A stretch of DNA of 5,504 bases from Candidatus Brocadiales bacterium (GCA_030586765.1 JAUQZZ010000128.1:1-5504), one strand, 5' to 3'. Positions 1 through 5,194 are shown, counted from the first letter of the stretch. The notes: generated by a model not told the origin, from the letters alone. Translations and numbers: made by a program.

Positions 1-333
1 ACTCAGGACACATTTTACAACCTTTATAATGTCTCTGGACGTCTCCAAATCCTCGTCTTTTATTAAATTAAACAACTGTCTCTTGACCCTCAATAAAGAC
101 TTGGGGGTCTTTTCTTTGGTGATAGCGAAAGAAAAGAGTTCTGGGAGTTTAACCCCCAGGGCATTGGCTATCCTCTCTATATTTCTCAATGTCAGATTAG
201 CCTCTCCCCTCTCCACAGACCCAATGTAGGTATAATGTAATCCTGCCTTATGGGCAAGCTCTTCCTGAGAGAGACCTTGCTCCTGACGGAGAGTCCTTAC
301 CTTTCTGCCAAACCTCTTTAATATGGCTTCCAT
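1..333 (-). CDS. XRE-family helix-turn-helix transcriptional regulator (partial, runs off left edge)
   Basis: The minus strand is open from an ATG at 333 to the window edge: 111 residues with no stop, so the 3' end is missing. Residues about 9-63 form a Cro/C1-type HTH domain. They include KVRTLRQEQGLSQEELAHKAG, then the recognition-helix region YTYIGSVERGEAN and LTLRNIERIANALGV, the usual signature of this fold. Residues 74-111 are a charged, helix-prone tail. Proteins of this type are small dimeric DNA-binding repressors or activators, often autoregulated. An in-frame TAA lies four codons before the ATG, so no longer start exists. No good Shine-Dalgarno precedes it. The gene faces away from the lipoprotein gene, and its promoter region (copy A) is duplicated before the outer-membrane protein gene, which suggests that it controls these neighbours. 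The family call is secure; the target genes are inferred. Confidence 0.9.
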   Translation of the reverse strand, partial: MEAILKRFGRKVRTLRQEQGLSQEELAHKAGLHYTYIGSVERGEANLTLRNIERIANALGVKLPELFSFAITKEKTPKSLLRVKRQLFNLIKDEDLETSRDIIKVVKCVLS

Positions 334-374
334 ACAGCCGAAATCTTAGCAGAAAGGTATTTTTCTAAGTACAG

Positions 375-402
375 ACTATAAATAGTATTTTTATATTGAC
401 AA
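375..402 (-). promoter_or_regulatory. Putative sigma-70-type promoter of the HTH regulator
   Basis: On the minus strand TTGTCA (402-397, 5/6 to the -35 consensus) is followed after 16 nt by TATAGT (380-375, 5/6 to the -10). The ATG at 333 lies about 41 nt further on. In duplicate copy B the equivalent -10 is degraded to TTTAGT, as expected if only copy A still drives a regulator. Called by eye. Confidence 0.5.
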
Positions 403-424
403 TATAGATTATATTTAGTATTTT
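396..424 (+). promoter_or_regulatory. Putative plus-strand promoter, copy A
   Basis: A consensus TTGACA at 396-401 is followed after 17 nt by TATTTT at 419-424 (4/6 to the -10). It points toward the lipoprotein gene at 656, which would get a leader of about 230 nt containing the broken small ORF 472-576. The -35 overlaps the -35 of the divergent promoter. The weak -10 makes the call tentative. Confidence 0.4.
401..415. promoter_or_regulatory. Candidate operator, copy A (AATATA-GAT-TATATT)
   Basis: A perfect 6+6 bp inverted repeat with a 3-nt centre lies between the plus-strand -35 and -10 boxes and overlaps the edge of the divergent -35. Copy B keeps both arms and changes only the centre to GGC (1693-1707). 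Arms conserved while the centre drifts are what a dimeric HTH binding site would show. A 12-bp direct repeat, TAGTATTTTTAT, also flanks it at 383-394 and 416-427, spaced 33 bp (about three helical turns). Binding by the adjacent regulator is inferred. Confidence 0.45.
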
Positions 425-471
425 TATGCGGCGGGCTGGGGGGAGTAGTGTTTTCATATAGTGGCAAGGCA

Positions 472-576
472 ATGGTTAATCAGAAGCTAATTATTCTTTT
501 ATTAGTCTTTTGCCTTGGGACAGCCGGATACCTGACGACCAGGGCTCAGAGGACTGGTGCAGGGGCAGTATTGTAG
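472..576 (+). pseudogene. Remnant of a lipoprotein gene (signal sequence only), copy A
   Basis: A 34-codon reading frame begins MVNQKLIILLLVFCLGTAGY and runs into a TAG inside the palindrome at 573-598. The N-terminus is a lipoprotein signal sequence, but the lipobox cysteine present in copy B is a tyrosine here (TAC instead of TGC), so it cannot be lipidated. The frame after this point shares no protein similarity with copy B. The Shine-Dalgarno is weak. It is best read as the leftover 5' end of a gene whose body was lost; a small expressed peptide is less likely. Confidence 0.55.
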
Positions 577-598
577 GGTGCGTCTCTGCGCACCCTAC
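573..598. repeat. REP-like palindrome, GTAGGGTGCG family, copy 1
   Basis: Two 10-bp arms, GTAGGGTGCG and CGCACCCTAC, enclose TCTCTG. The arms are identical to those at 1578-1603 and 3267-3292, but the core differs. It sits exactly where homology between control copies A and B has ended, and it supplies the stop codon of the remnant ORF. No T tract follows, so it is a weak terminator candidate. It is probably a non-autonomous REP-type element. Confidence 0.8.
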
Positions 599-655
599 TT
601 CCTTTCTACCTAGCAGTCAGAAAGAAACGCCTTATATGGCAAGGGAGGGGTAGCA

Positions 656-1576
656 ATGATAGCAGATACAAAATTCTCACCTGCTAAAATAAAGTTGTCC
701 TTATTTTTTAGCGTACTTCCCTTTTTACTAGGGTGTCTCACTGCAATTACCAATCCTTATTCTCATTATTCCAACTCCAAGCCGGAACCAATTGTCGTAA
801 GAGATATAACTCAGGATACACGTACAGTAAAGGCTGGCCCTTTGACAATCTTAGTAGAACCCTTTCAACCTGCTTCTGACATAAGCAAGCTAGGGTTACG
901 AGGGGTACTTATTACCTTCCAGAACAGCTCACAATCAGAAGATTTCTTTTTTCAAGAGGGCGACATTGTTGGAATAGGCGGGGAAAAGTATCTGCCATAT
1001 AGTTACAGTGATTTGCTTACCTTGACTCAAGATTATCAGACTAAAAAAAGTGCCCAACAAATTAACATAGGAACTGGGAGCCAGTTGCTCCAAGGTCTCC
1101 TATACAGTGTTATGCCTTACGGAGCAGGCATGGGAATAGCCACTGCTACAACCCTGTCTGGCTCTGCGATGGCAGGGACGATGTATTCTGACCATTCCTC
1201 ACAAGTTATGGCACCTTACCGTGAAATGGGAAAGGCTTTGATGTTTCCATTCCACGCATCTCAAAGGACTTCGGGTGTCTTATACTTCCCCTCAGACGTA
1301 CATAGTATTGAAGTAACTGTAAAAGGCAGTCCAATTCGCATTCCAATTTTTGCCTCAAAAGCCCCCATAACTAAAGAGGTCGCTGAACCAACTCCAAAAA
1401 TTAGCAAGGCCTATGCTCCCAAAGATTCAGGCATTTTTCATCACCGCAACTGCCCAAAGATTGCACACCTATTAGTGGGAAAAGAGTTGATAGAGTTTTC
1501 CTCCCCTGAAGAGGTCTTACGGGCAGGGGGTAGACCCTGCGAGGTATGCCAAAACTACTTTAATAATTCTCAGTAA
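656..1576 (+). CDS. Putative outer-membrane lipoprotein with C-terminal Ada-like Cys/His metal-binding motif
   Basis: 306 residues; GGGAGGGG at 643-650 lies five bases before the ATG and fixes the start. Residues 12-27 are a lipoprotein signal with lipobox LLGC, lipidated at Cys27; the next residue is Leu, which does not favour inner-membrane retention. Residues 60-110 and 195-235 look beta-rich. Residues 139-180 are a Gly/Ala/Ser-rich hydrophobic stretch (GAGMGIATATTLSGSAMAG), resembling a glycine-zipper-like helix. After a Pro/Lys linker, residues 259-300 contain HHRNC, then SPEEVLRAGG and RPCEVC. His262/263, Cys266, Cys295 and Cys298 match the pattern of the Ada-type zinc-binding module, also found at the end of some secreted nuclease-like proteins. 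No catalytic domain is recognisable, so the function is unknown. The gene is more AT-rich than the octaheme gene. The TAA belongs to a repeat shared with 3261-3298, so the original C-terminus may have been different. Confidence 0.85.
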   Translation: MIADTKFSPAKIKLSLFFSVLPFLLGCLTAITNPYSHYSNSKPEPIVVRDITQDTRTVKAGPLTILVEPFQPASDISKLGLRGVLITFQNSSQSEDFFFQEGDIVGIGGEKYLPYSYSDLLTLTQDYQTKKSAQQINIGTGSQLLQGLLYSVMPYGAGMGIATATTLSGSAMAGTMYSDHSSQVMAPYREMGKALMFPFHASQRTSGVLYFPSDVHSIEVTVKGSPIRIPIFASKAPITKEVAEPTPKISKAYAPKDSGIFHHRNCPKIAHLLVGKELIEFSSPEEVLRAGGRPCEVCQNYFNNSQ

Positions 1577-1577
1577 T

Positions 1578-1603
1578 GTAGGGTGCGTTTAAACGCACCC
1601 TAC
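1578..1603. repeat. REP-like palindrome, GTAGGGTGCG family, copy 2 (perfect)
   Basis: Arms GTAGGGTGCG and CGCACCCTAC around TTTAAA make a perfect 26-bp palindrome one base after the lipoprotein stop codon. The identity with the copy at 3267-3292 extends over the flanks to 38 bp (1572-1609 and 3261-3298), so the mobile or duplicated unit is larger than the palindrome. It ends at the left boundary of control copy B. The RNA hairpin could help end lipoprotein transcription, but no T run follows. Confidence 0.85.
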
Positions 1604-1607
1604 AAGA

Positions 1608-1815
1608 CTTTAATATGGCTTCCATACAGCCAAAATCTTAGCAGAAAGGTATTTTTCTAAGTACAGACTAAAAATAGTATTTTATCATTGACAATATAGG
1701 CTATATTTAGTATTTGTGTGCGGCAGGCTGGGGGGATAAGGCAATGGTTAATCAGAGGCTGATTATTCTTTTATTGCTCTTTTGCCTTGGGACGGCCGGA
1801 TGCCAGCAACCAGGG
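1608..1815. repeat. Long direct repeat, copy B (duplicated control region)
   Basis: This is the duplicate of 316-544. It starts within what would be codon six of the HTH gene (ATGGAAGCC on the minus strand is retained at 1625-1617) and ends near 1815. It keeps the plus-strand TTGACA and both operator arms but has lost a good divergent -10. It lacks about 22 bases present in copy A between the G6 run and the small ORF. The HTH body is absent, so this copy serves only as a plus-strand control region, now in front of the outer-membrane protein gene. Confidence 0.9.
1688..1716 (+). promoter_or_regulatory. Putative plus-strand promoter with operator, copy B
   Basis: TTGACA at 1688-1693 is followed after 17 nt by TATTTG at 1711-1716, a poor -10. 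The inverted repeat AATATA-GGC-TATATT at 1693-1707 lies between the boxes, as in copy A. The outer-membrane protein ATG is about 190 nt downstream. If the HTH protein binds copy A, it should also bind here. Confidence 0.4.
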
Positions 1816-1839
1816 GAAGGGTGCAAAATTCTTTATTGA
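1744..1839 (+). pseudogene. Remnant or very small lipoprotein gene, copy B
   Basis: A 31-residue frame, MVNQRLIILLLLFCLGTAGC followed by QQPGEGCKILY, precedes the outer-membrane protein gene by 65 bp. It has an intact lipoprotein signal with lipobox TAGC (Cys20), unlike copy A, and an ATAAGG sequence just before the ATG as a modest Shine-Dalgarno. The mature part would be only about 12 residues. A truncated gene is most likely. A tiny lipoprotein (compare bacteriocin-release or entericidin-type peptides, which are similarly short) or a translated leader cannot be excluded. Confidence 0.5.
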
Positions 1840-1904
1840 ACCAGGCCAGCGCCTTATTAAAAACCGTGTTTTTACAGGAAAAAGTGGAAAGGAGGCATTA
1901 ATCA

Positions 1905-3128
1905 ATGATTAAGGCCCTGTACTTCTGTCTGACTGTCTGTCTGACTGTCTGTCTGTCTGGGCTGACGTGGGCAGCCCCCTCCCCTGAGGAGCTTGGGGCA
2001 CAACTAGACGCCCTCCGGGCAGAGCAGGAAAGGATGCAGGGAATGATCCGCCAGCTTGAAGGAGAACTCCAGAAGTCCCGTACACCCACAAAGGACGTAG
2101 TAGAACAGGCCATGAAGCAGATAGAGGCGGAGAAACCGCCTGCATTCCCCAGGTGGGAGCTCTCGCTTGACGCCATGTATATGGACCTAAAGGGGCTGGA
2201 CTGGCAGGCACTAGATGTGATGAGGTATACTACAAACTACACTACTCCAAACTACACTACTACTGGTACGTCTTCTAATAAGAACTTAGACATCAAGTCC
2301 CGTCCAACCTTCAGGGGAGAACTCAGTTACAGACTGAACAACAAGTGGCGTATAGGGGCAAGTGGCTGGTTCTTTGATGAGGAGGGTAAGACAAGCGGGA
2401 CGGTAACGACGACTCCAGCATCAGCCTCCGTTAGTGATACTTATTACACGAGAGACTACCGGGCGAAGCAGGAGTTTGACATCTGGAACCTGGACCTCTT
2501 TGCCACCAGGAACATCGTGAATGGTGAGCGTGGTTTTCTTGACATGAATCTTGGCACCAAGATAGCCCGTCCAAACCATAAGATGTCTTTAGATCAGACT
2601 TTGTATGACTCTAATTTTTCTTCTTACGGCCCCACCCTTTATGAAGACTTTACTTCCCTCAGCAGTGAGCATGAGGCCCACTACAGCCTGTTGGCAGGGC
2701 CAAGTATCGGCCTCCAGGGAAGGTTTGACGTCTGGGGTCCAGTCCGTTTTGAGGGCTTCATGAACCAGTCCGCACTCATGGGCAAGGTACACGAGAGAGG
2801 AGATTTGCACGTGGTGCAAGATAGCTATACTAATGGTAGCCTTACTAGTAGAAGCACCGGCGATCTCCCATTCCGTACGGCCAAATCTGTGCTTATACCT
2901 GTAACAGAGTTAAAGGCAAAGCTCATCTTTGATATAACCAAAAACGTTGCCTTTGATATTGGGGGATTCTTCTCCCAGTGGTGGGATATGCCTGTGGCAC
3001 CTGAGCTTAATAAACCATGGGGCCTCAGCTCGTGGGGTAGTTTGGACCCGAATAATCTAACCTGGGAGGAGAGGGAGAGGACACCGAGGTTTGTGGGTGC
3101 AACCTTCGGCTTCAGCCTGCGACACTAA
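1905..3128 (+). CDS. Outer-membrane beta-barrel (porin-like) protein with N-terminal coiled coil
   Basis: 407 residues; GGAGG at 1891-1895 lies nine bases before the ATG. Residues 1-24 are a Sec signal peptide (MIKALYFCLTVCLTVCLSGL then TWAA). Residues 26-76 have heptad-like charged and Leu spacing (EELGAQLDALRAEQERMQGM, then IRQLEGELQ), typical of a periplasmic coiled coil that holds a porin to the wall or trimerises it. From residue 83 the pattern is of alternating amphipathic strands rich in Trp, Tyr and Phe, for example WELSLDAMYMD, RGELSYRLNNKWRIGASGWFF, SLLAGPSIGLQGRFDV, KLIFDITKNVAFDIGGFFS. The chain ends RFVGATFGFSLRH, with aromatic residues near the C-terminus as in barrel-assembly signals. 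Long Ser/Thr/Asn loops lie at 108-130 and 163-185. It could be a porin or a transport barrel; the substrate is unknown and I do not recognise the exact family. It is preceded by control copy B. Confidence 0.8.
   Translation: MIKALYFCLTVCLTVCLSGLTWAAPSPEELGAQLDALRAEQERMQGMIRQLEGELQKSRTPTKDVVEQAMKQIEAEKPPAFPRWELSLDAMYMDLKGLDWQALDVMRYTTNYTTPNYTTTGTSSNKNLDIKSRPTFRGELSYRLNNKWRIGASGWFFDEEGKTSGTVTTTPASASVSDTYYTRDYRAKQEFDIWNLDLFATRNIVNGERGFLDMNLGTKIARPNHKMSLDQTLYDSNFSSYGPTLYEDFTSLSSEHEAHYSLLAGPSIGLQGRFDVWGPVRFEGFMNQSALMGKVHERGDLHVVQDSYTNGSLTSRSTGDLPFRTAKSVLIPVTELKAKLIFDITKNVAFDIGGFFSQWWDMPVAPELNKPWGLSSWGSLDPNNLTWEERERTPRFVGATFGFSLRH
1924..1959 (+). repeat. Tetranucleotide tract in signal-peptide codons
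   Basis: Positions 1927-1958 read as eight tetramers: GTCT-GACT-GTCT-GTCT-GACT-GTCT-GTCT-GTCT. A 12-bp period (1932-1943 repeated at 1944-1955) encodes the doubled residues LTVC-LTVC in the hydrophobic core of the signal peptide. Gain or loss of one tetramer would shift the frame of the barrel protein; a change of three units would lengthen or shorten the signal by four residues. Tracts of this kind can mutate by slipped-strand pairing. Confidence 0.85.
2233..2261 (+). repeat. Short in-frame tandem repeat in a barrel loop
   Basis: CAAACTACACTACT occurs at 2233-2246 and 2248-2261, a 15-bp period. It encodes the Thr/Asn/Tyr-rich loop TNYTTPNYTTTG (residues 110-121). Each unit adds five residues without breaking the frame, so loop length could vary between strains. 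Confidence 0.75.
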
Positions 3129-3135
3129 GGCAACC

Positions 3136-3164
3136 GCTGGTTCAATCTTGAAGATTGAACCAGC
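3136..3164 (+). terminator. Perfect hairpin after the barrel gene, possible terminator
   Basis: GCTGGTTCAATCTT and its reverse complement flank a single G (3150), starting seven bases after the TAA. A 14-bp perfect stem this close to a stop codon suggests a role in ending or protecting the transcript. The following bases, ATTGGGTATTT, are not a proper T run, so intrinsic termination is uncertain. As an almost symmetric palindrome it could act from either strand between convergent genes. Confidence 0.5.
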
Positions 3165-3192
3165 ATTGGGTATTTGAGGTGGACGTTGTAAG

Positions 3193-3220
3193 GTAGGGGC
3201 GTATTGCAATACGCCCCTAC
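3193..3220. repeat. Perfect 28-bp palindrome, GTAGGGGCG family
   Basis: GTAGGGGCGTATTG is followed directly by its reverse complement. The outer arms resemble GTAGGGTGCG of the other palindromes, but the core differs. Palindromes with GTAGGGGCG arms recur in intergenic DNA of many bacteria and are of REP type, typically mobilised by REP-associated tyrosine transposases. No such transposase lies in the window. Confidence 0.8.
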
Positions 3221-3266
3221 GGAGAAAGGCCCATGACCTCCATCACCCTCCCTGCCAGATAGTAAT

Positions 3267-3292
3267 GTAGGGTGCGTTTAAACGCACCCTAC
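3267..3292. repeat. REP-like palindrome, GTAGGGTGCG family, copy 3 (perfect)
   Basis: Identical to 1578-1603, with matching flanks giving a 38-bp exact repeat at 3261-3298. Here it lies in intergenic DNA with no gene in contact, which helps define the element's edges (AGTAAT on the left, AAGACT on the right). Confidence 0.85.
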
Positions 3293-3298
3293 AAGACT

Positions 3299-3681
3299 GC
3301 CCCTTTTACCCAAGAGAGCTAGAGGGGACACATCCCTTAATTCTCCTTCTGACTGAGGCGGGCGGATTGGGAAATGTCAAAGCTTCCGCCTGAGGCGGAT
3401 CATTCCTTCGGCTTCGCTCAGGCTTGTAGTGAGCGAAGCGAATCTGACGGCGTCTGAGGGAGCTAAGTCCGCCTGAGGCGAAAAGAATCTCTTAAAAGAC
3501 CAGATTCTTCCTCTTCACTTCGTTCAGGGTCAGAATGACACATGGCGCTGTAGTGATTTTTGCAGAGGTCTCGCTTTAACATTTCACCCCAAAGGCGGAT
3601 TCGCCTCAGGCGAACATCTAGCATCTGGATTTGGGCATTTGGATTTCATTTGACCCCTGTCCCTTATTCCCTACTCCCTAC
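3299..3681. repeat. REP-like repeat mosaic between convergent genes
   Basis: No gene is visible in these 383 bases. They hold: TCCGCCT-G-AGGCGGA at 3385-3399; a hairpin GCTTCGCTCA (3411-3420) with TGAGCGAAGC (3430-3439); a partial TCCGCCTGAGGCG at 3468-3480; a stretch at 3500-3541 whose complement reads TGTCATTCTGACCC then GAACGAAG, a type of dispersed repeat seen in many environmental genomes; TTCGCCT-C-AGGCGAA at 3600-3614; GGATTT direct repeats at 3626-3645; and CCCTACT runs just before the octaheme stop. It is a dump of several repeat families. Some hairpins may help terminate the two converging transcripts, but none has a convincing T run. Confidence 0.75.
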
Positions 3682-5169
3682 TCATTTCCTCCTCCATCCA
3701 AGCAACATGTCCGTGTATTCGCCGTGGCTCCAGAAGCCGTAGGCCTCGTGGGTTATACCAAGCCTCTTTTCTATATCTGAGAAGCGTCGTAGGCGGCTCG
3801 CCTCTGCCTTTATCTTTATTAGCCAGCGGTCCTGGGCCCATTCCCAGTAGCCATATATGGGACTATACACGGCCCCATGGGCCTTGGCCTTATAGATGGC
3901 ATCGGTGATGTCAACCAGGAGTTCGTAGGTGAGTCTCTCTATCTCGGAGACGTTGTACTTTCGGGCATGTCCATCTGGCAAGAGGCTGAAGGTGTGATGC
4001 CCCCTCCAGTCAGGGGCAAGGTCCTGGGGCATGGGGTCAAGTAGCCCCTCATTAAGGAGGTCTACTACGATGGCCATTGCCTCACGGTATTTGGTGAAGC
4101 TCAGCTTTACGGCCTCGTCCATGGCCTCAAGCTGGTCACGGGCAAACCTTGAGGAGTGGCAACCCTGGCACGTCTTTACCCACCATTCCCTTATCTCTTT
4201 GTATCTCGGCGCGCCCCTGTCCACCAGGGAGGTGCCCATAAAGGTGTAGGCGGGAGAGGCCCGCCTGACGTTATGCTCACCCTGTTGCATGTGGCAGTAG
4301 GCGCAGGTGGGGGCCTTGTAATTTTTGTTGGCAAGGGGCTGGGAGAAATCCCACTCGTGGGCCTCTCCCTGGTATATCATCCCATGGTAGGACTGCATAT
4401 ACATCTCGTACTCGTACTGTTCCGGGCCTGAGTGGCATACGCCGCAACTGGTGGGACGGCGGGCCTCCTTTACTGAAAACTCATGCCTGGTGTGACAGCC
4501 GTCGCAACGGTTCTCAGCAATGGCATGACACGTAAGGCAGGCAGAGACCTCTTCCGCTGGCTTTTCTACGTAACAGCCGTCTTCAACAAGGTCAAGATGG
4601 TAGGCATGGGCATGGGACCCCCTGTCGCCGTCTCTATGTCCTATCAGTTGCTGGGGGTGGCACTCCCCGCAGGTATTGTAAGAGGGCATGAGCAGTCTTT
4701 CATGGTCGGTCCCGTGGCACTTCTCGCACCCTACCGCCTCCTTCCCCTCCCCTGGCCTGCCATGTCGGCTCCTCCTCCACTGGGCAACCACCTGGGGGTT
4801 CTCCACCGTGTGGCAGACGATACACTCGTGCCCGGTGTACTGCCCCGGCACATTGCTTACAGGACGAAAGGCAGGATTATTATAGTAGTGGTCAGGGTCG
4901 TACCACCTGACCATCGGGAGGAATTGAAAGAGCTGTCCGTATCTACCCTTGCCGGGGAAGAGTTTGTCAGGAGCGGTGTAATAGGCAGAGAGCCCACCGC
5001 CATGGTAGACGTCCCCTGAGTCATCTGGCCCTGCCTTCTCCCCCCGCAAGGCGGCCATCTCTTCCTGAAAGGACCTTTTCCCCTGCAGGTGCTGCTGTGC
5101 CCCTACCTGTCCAGCACCTGACCACAAGAAGACTAAAAGACATCCCGCCAAAAGAAAAACCCTAGGCAT
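3682..5169 (-). CDS. Octaheme c-type cytochrome of the hydroxylamine oxidoreductase (HAO) family
   Basis: 495 residues from the ATG at 5169. That start has GGAGGGG seven bases upstream and gives a clean signal peptide (MPRVFLLAGCLLVF... cut near VGA-QQ, residue 24). The frame is open to 5217, but the extra 16 residues are charged and partly encoded by a repeat. Eight CXXCH motifs lie at 116, 148, 167, 211, 222, 242, 289 and 334, with HAO-like spacing. The fourth, CLTCH, corresponds to catalytic heme P460. TRHEF after heme 5 and distal histidine candidates His136, 156, 186/188, 229, 262 and 299 match the family. Compared with Nitrosomonas HAO from memory, Tyr439 falls at the cross-linking tyrosine, while the active-site Asp-His pair is Glu250-Gln251. 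HAO-family enzymes oxidise hydroxylamine or hydrazine, or reduce nitrite, in the periplasm or anammoxosome. There is no C-terminal membrane helix, so it should be soluble after export. The exact substrate is unknown. Confidence 0.92.
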   Translation of the reverse strand: MPRVFLLAGCLLVFLWSGAGQVGAQQHLQGKRSFQEEMAALRGEKAGPDDSGDVYHGGGLSAYYTAPDKLFPGKGRYGQLFQFLPMVRWYDPDHYYNNPAFRPVSNVPGQYTGHECIVCHTVENPQVVAQWRRSRHGRPGEGKEAVGCEKCHGTDHERLLMPSYNTCGECHPQQLIGHRDGDRGSHAHAYHLDLVEDGCYVEKPAEEVSACLTCHAIAENRCDGCHTRHEFSVKEARRPTSCGVCHSGPEQYEYEMYMQSYHGMIYQGEAHEWDFSQPLANKNYKAPTCAYCHMQQGEHNVRRASPAYTFMGTSLVDRGAPRYKEIREWWVKTCQGCHSSRFARDQLEAMDEAVKLSFTKYREAMAIVVDLLNEGLLDPMPQDLAPDWRGHHTFSLLPDGHARKYNVSEIERLTYELLVDITDAIYKAKAHGAVYSPIYGYWEWAQDRWLIKIKAEASRLRRFSDIEKRLGITHEAYGFWSHGEYTDMLLGWRRK

Positions 5170-5176
5170 AGGTTTT

Positions 5177-5183
5177 CCCCTCC
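5177..5183 (-). promoter_or_regulatory. Ribosome binding site deciding the octaheme gene start
   Basis: GGAGGGG on the minus strand lies seven bases before the ATG at 5169. The alternative upstream ATG at 5217 has only CGTCCAGTTGAAA before it, with no Shine-Dalgarno, and would put charged residues and repeat-derived codons ahead of the signal peptide. Confidence 0.8.
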
Positions 5184-5194
5184 GTCTATCTACA

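Larger units (their letters stand above)
316..544. repeat. Long direct repeat, copy A (divergent control region plus lipoprotein start)
   Basis: This segment matches 1608-1815. The first 128 bp (316-443 against 1608-1735) align without gaps and with only about ten differences. Copy A then carries about 22 extra bases, and the match resumes through the small ORF start and its hydrophobic codons, fading near 544. It holds the first six codons of the HTH gene on the minus strand, the divergent promoters, the operator candidate and a lipoprotein signal sequence on the plus strand. No terminal inverted repeats or transposase accompany it, so it looks like a segmental duplication, not an insertion sequence. 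Confidence 0.9.

Noticed and set aside
29..229. Plus-strand 66-codon frame at the left edge
   Set aside because: It is antisense to the HTH regulator, whose family motifs are unmistakable, and has no ribosome binding site.
316..1815. Composite transposon with A and B as flanking insertion sequences
   Set aside because: The repeats carry promoter and gene-start fragments, no transposase and no terminal inverted repeats.
1858..1874. TAAAAAC-CGT-GTTTTTA hairpin before the barrel gene
   Set aside because: A 7-bp, mostly A-T stem in an AT-rich leader is expected by chance and has no T run placing it as a terminator.
1898..2819. Minus-strand frames of 76-100 codons inside the barrel gene
   Set aside because: Shadow frames: low-complexity or unnatural sequence, no start signal, opposite a convincing secreted protein.
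3385..3614. Possible CRISPR array from repeated GCCTGAGGC units
   Set aside because: Units vary in length, are irregularly spaced and lie among unrelated repeats; no constant repeat-spacer pattern and no cas genes.
4031..5019. Open plus-strand frames of 65-178 codons inside the octaheme gene
   Set aside because: They lie antisense to a gene with eight heme motifs and show no ribosome binding site or domain; high GC leaves such frames open by chance.
5125..5169. Lipobox-like LAGC (Cys10) in the octaheme signal peptide
   Set aside because: Only five hydrophobic or small residues separate it from the N-terminus, and the hydrophobic core continues past the cysteine to a normal VGA-QQ cleavage site, so a soluble exported protein is more likely.
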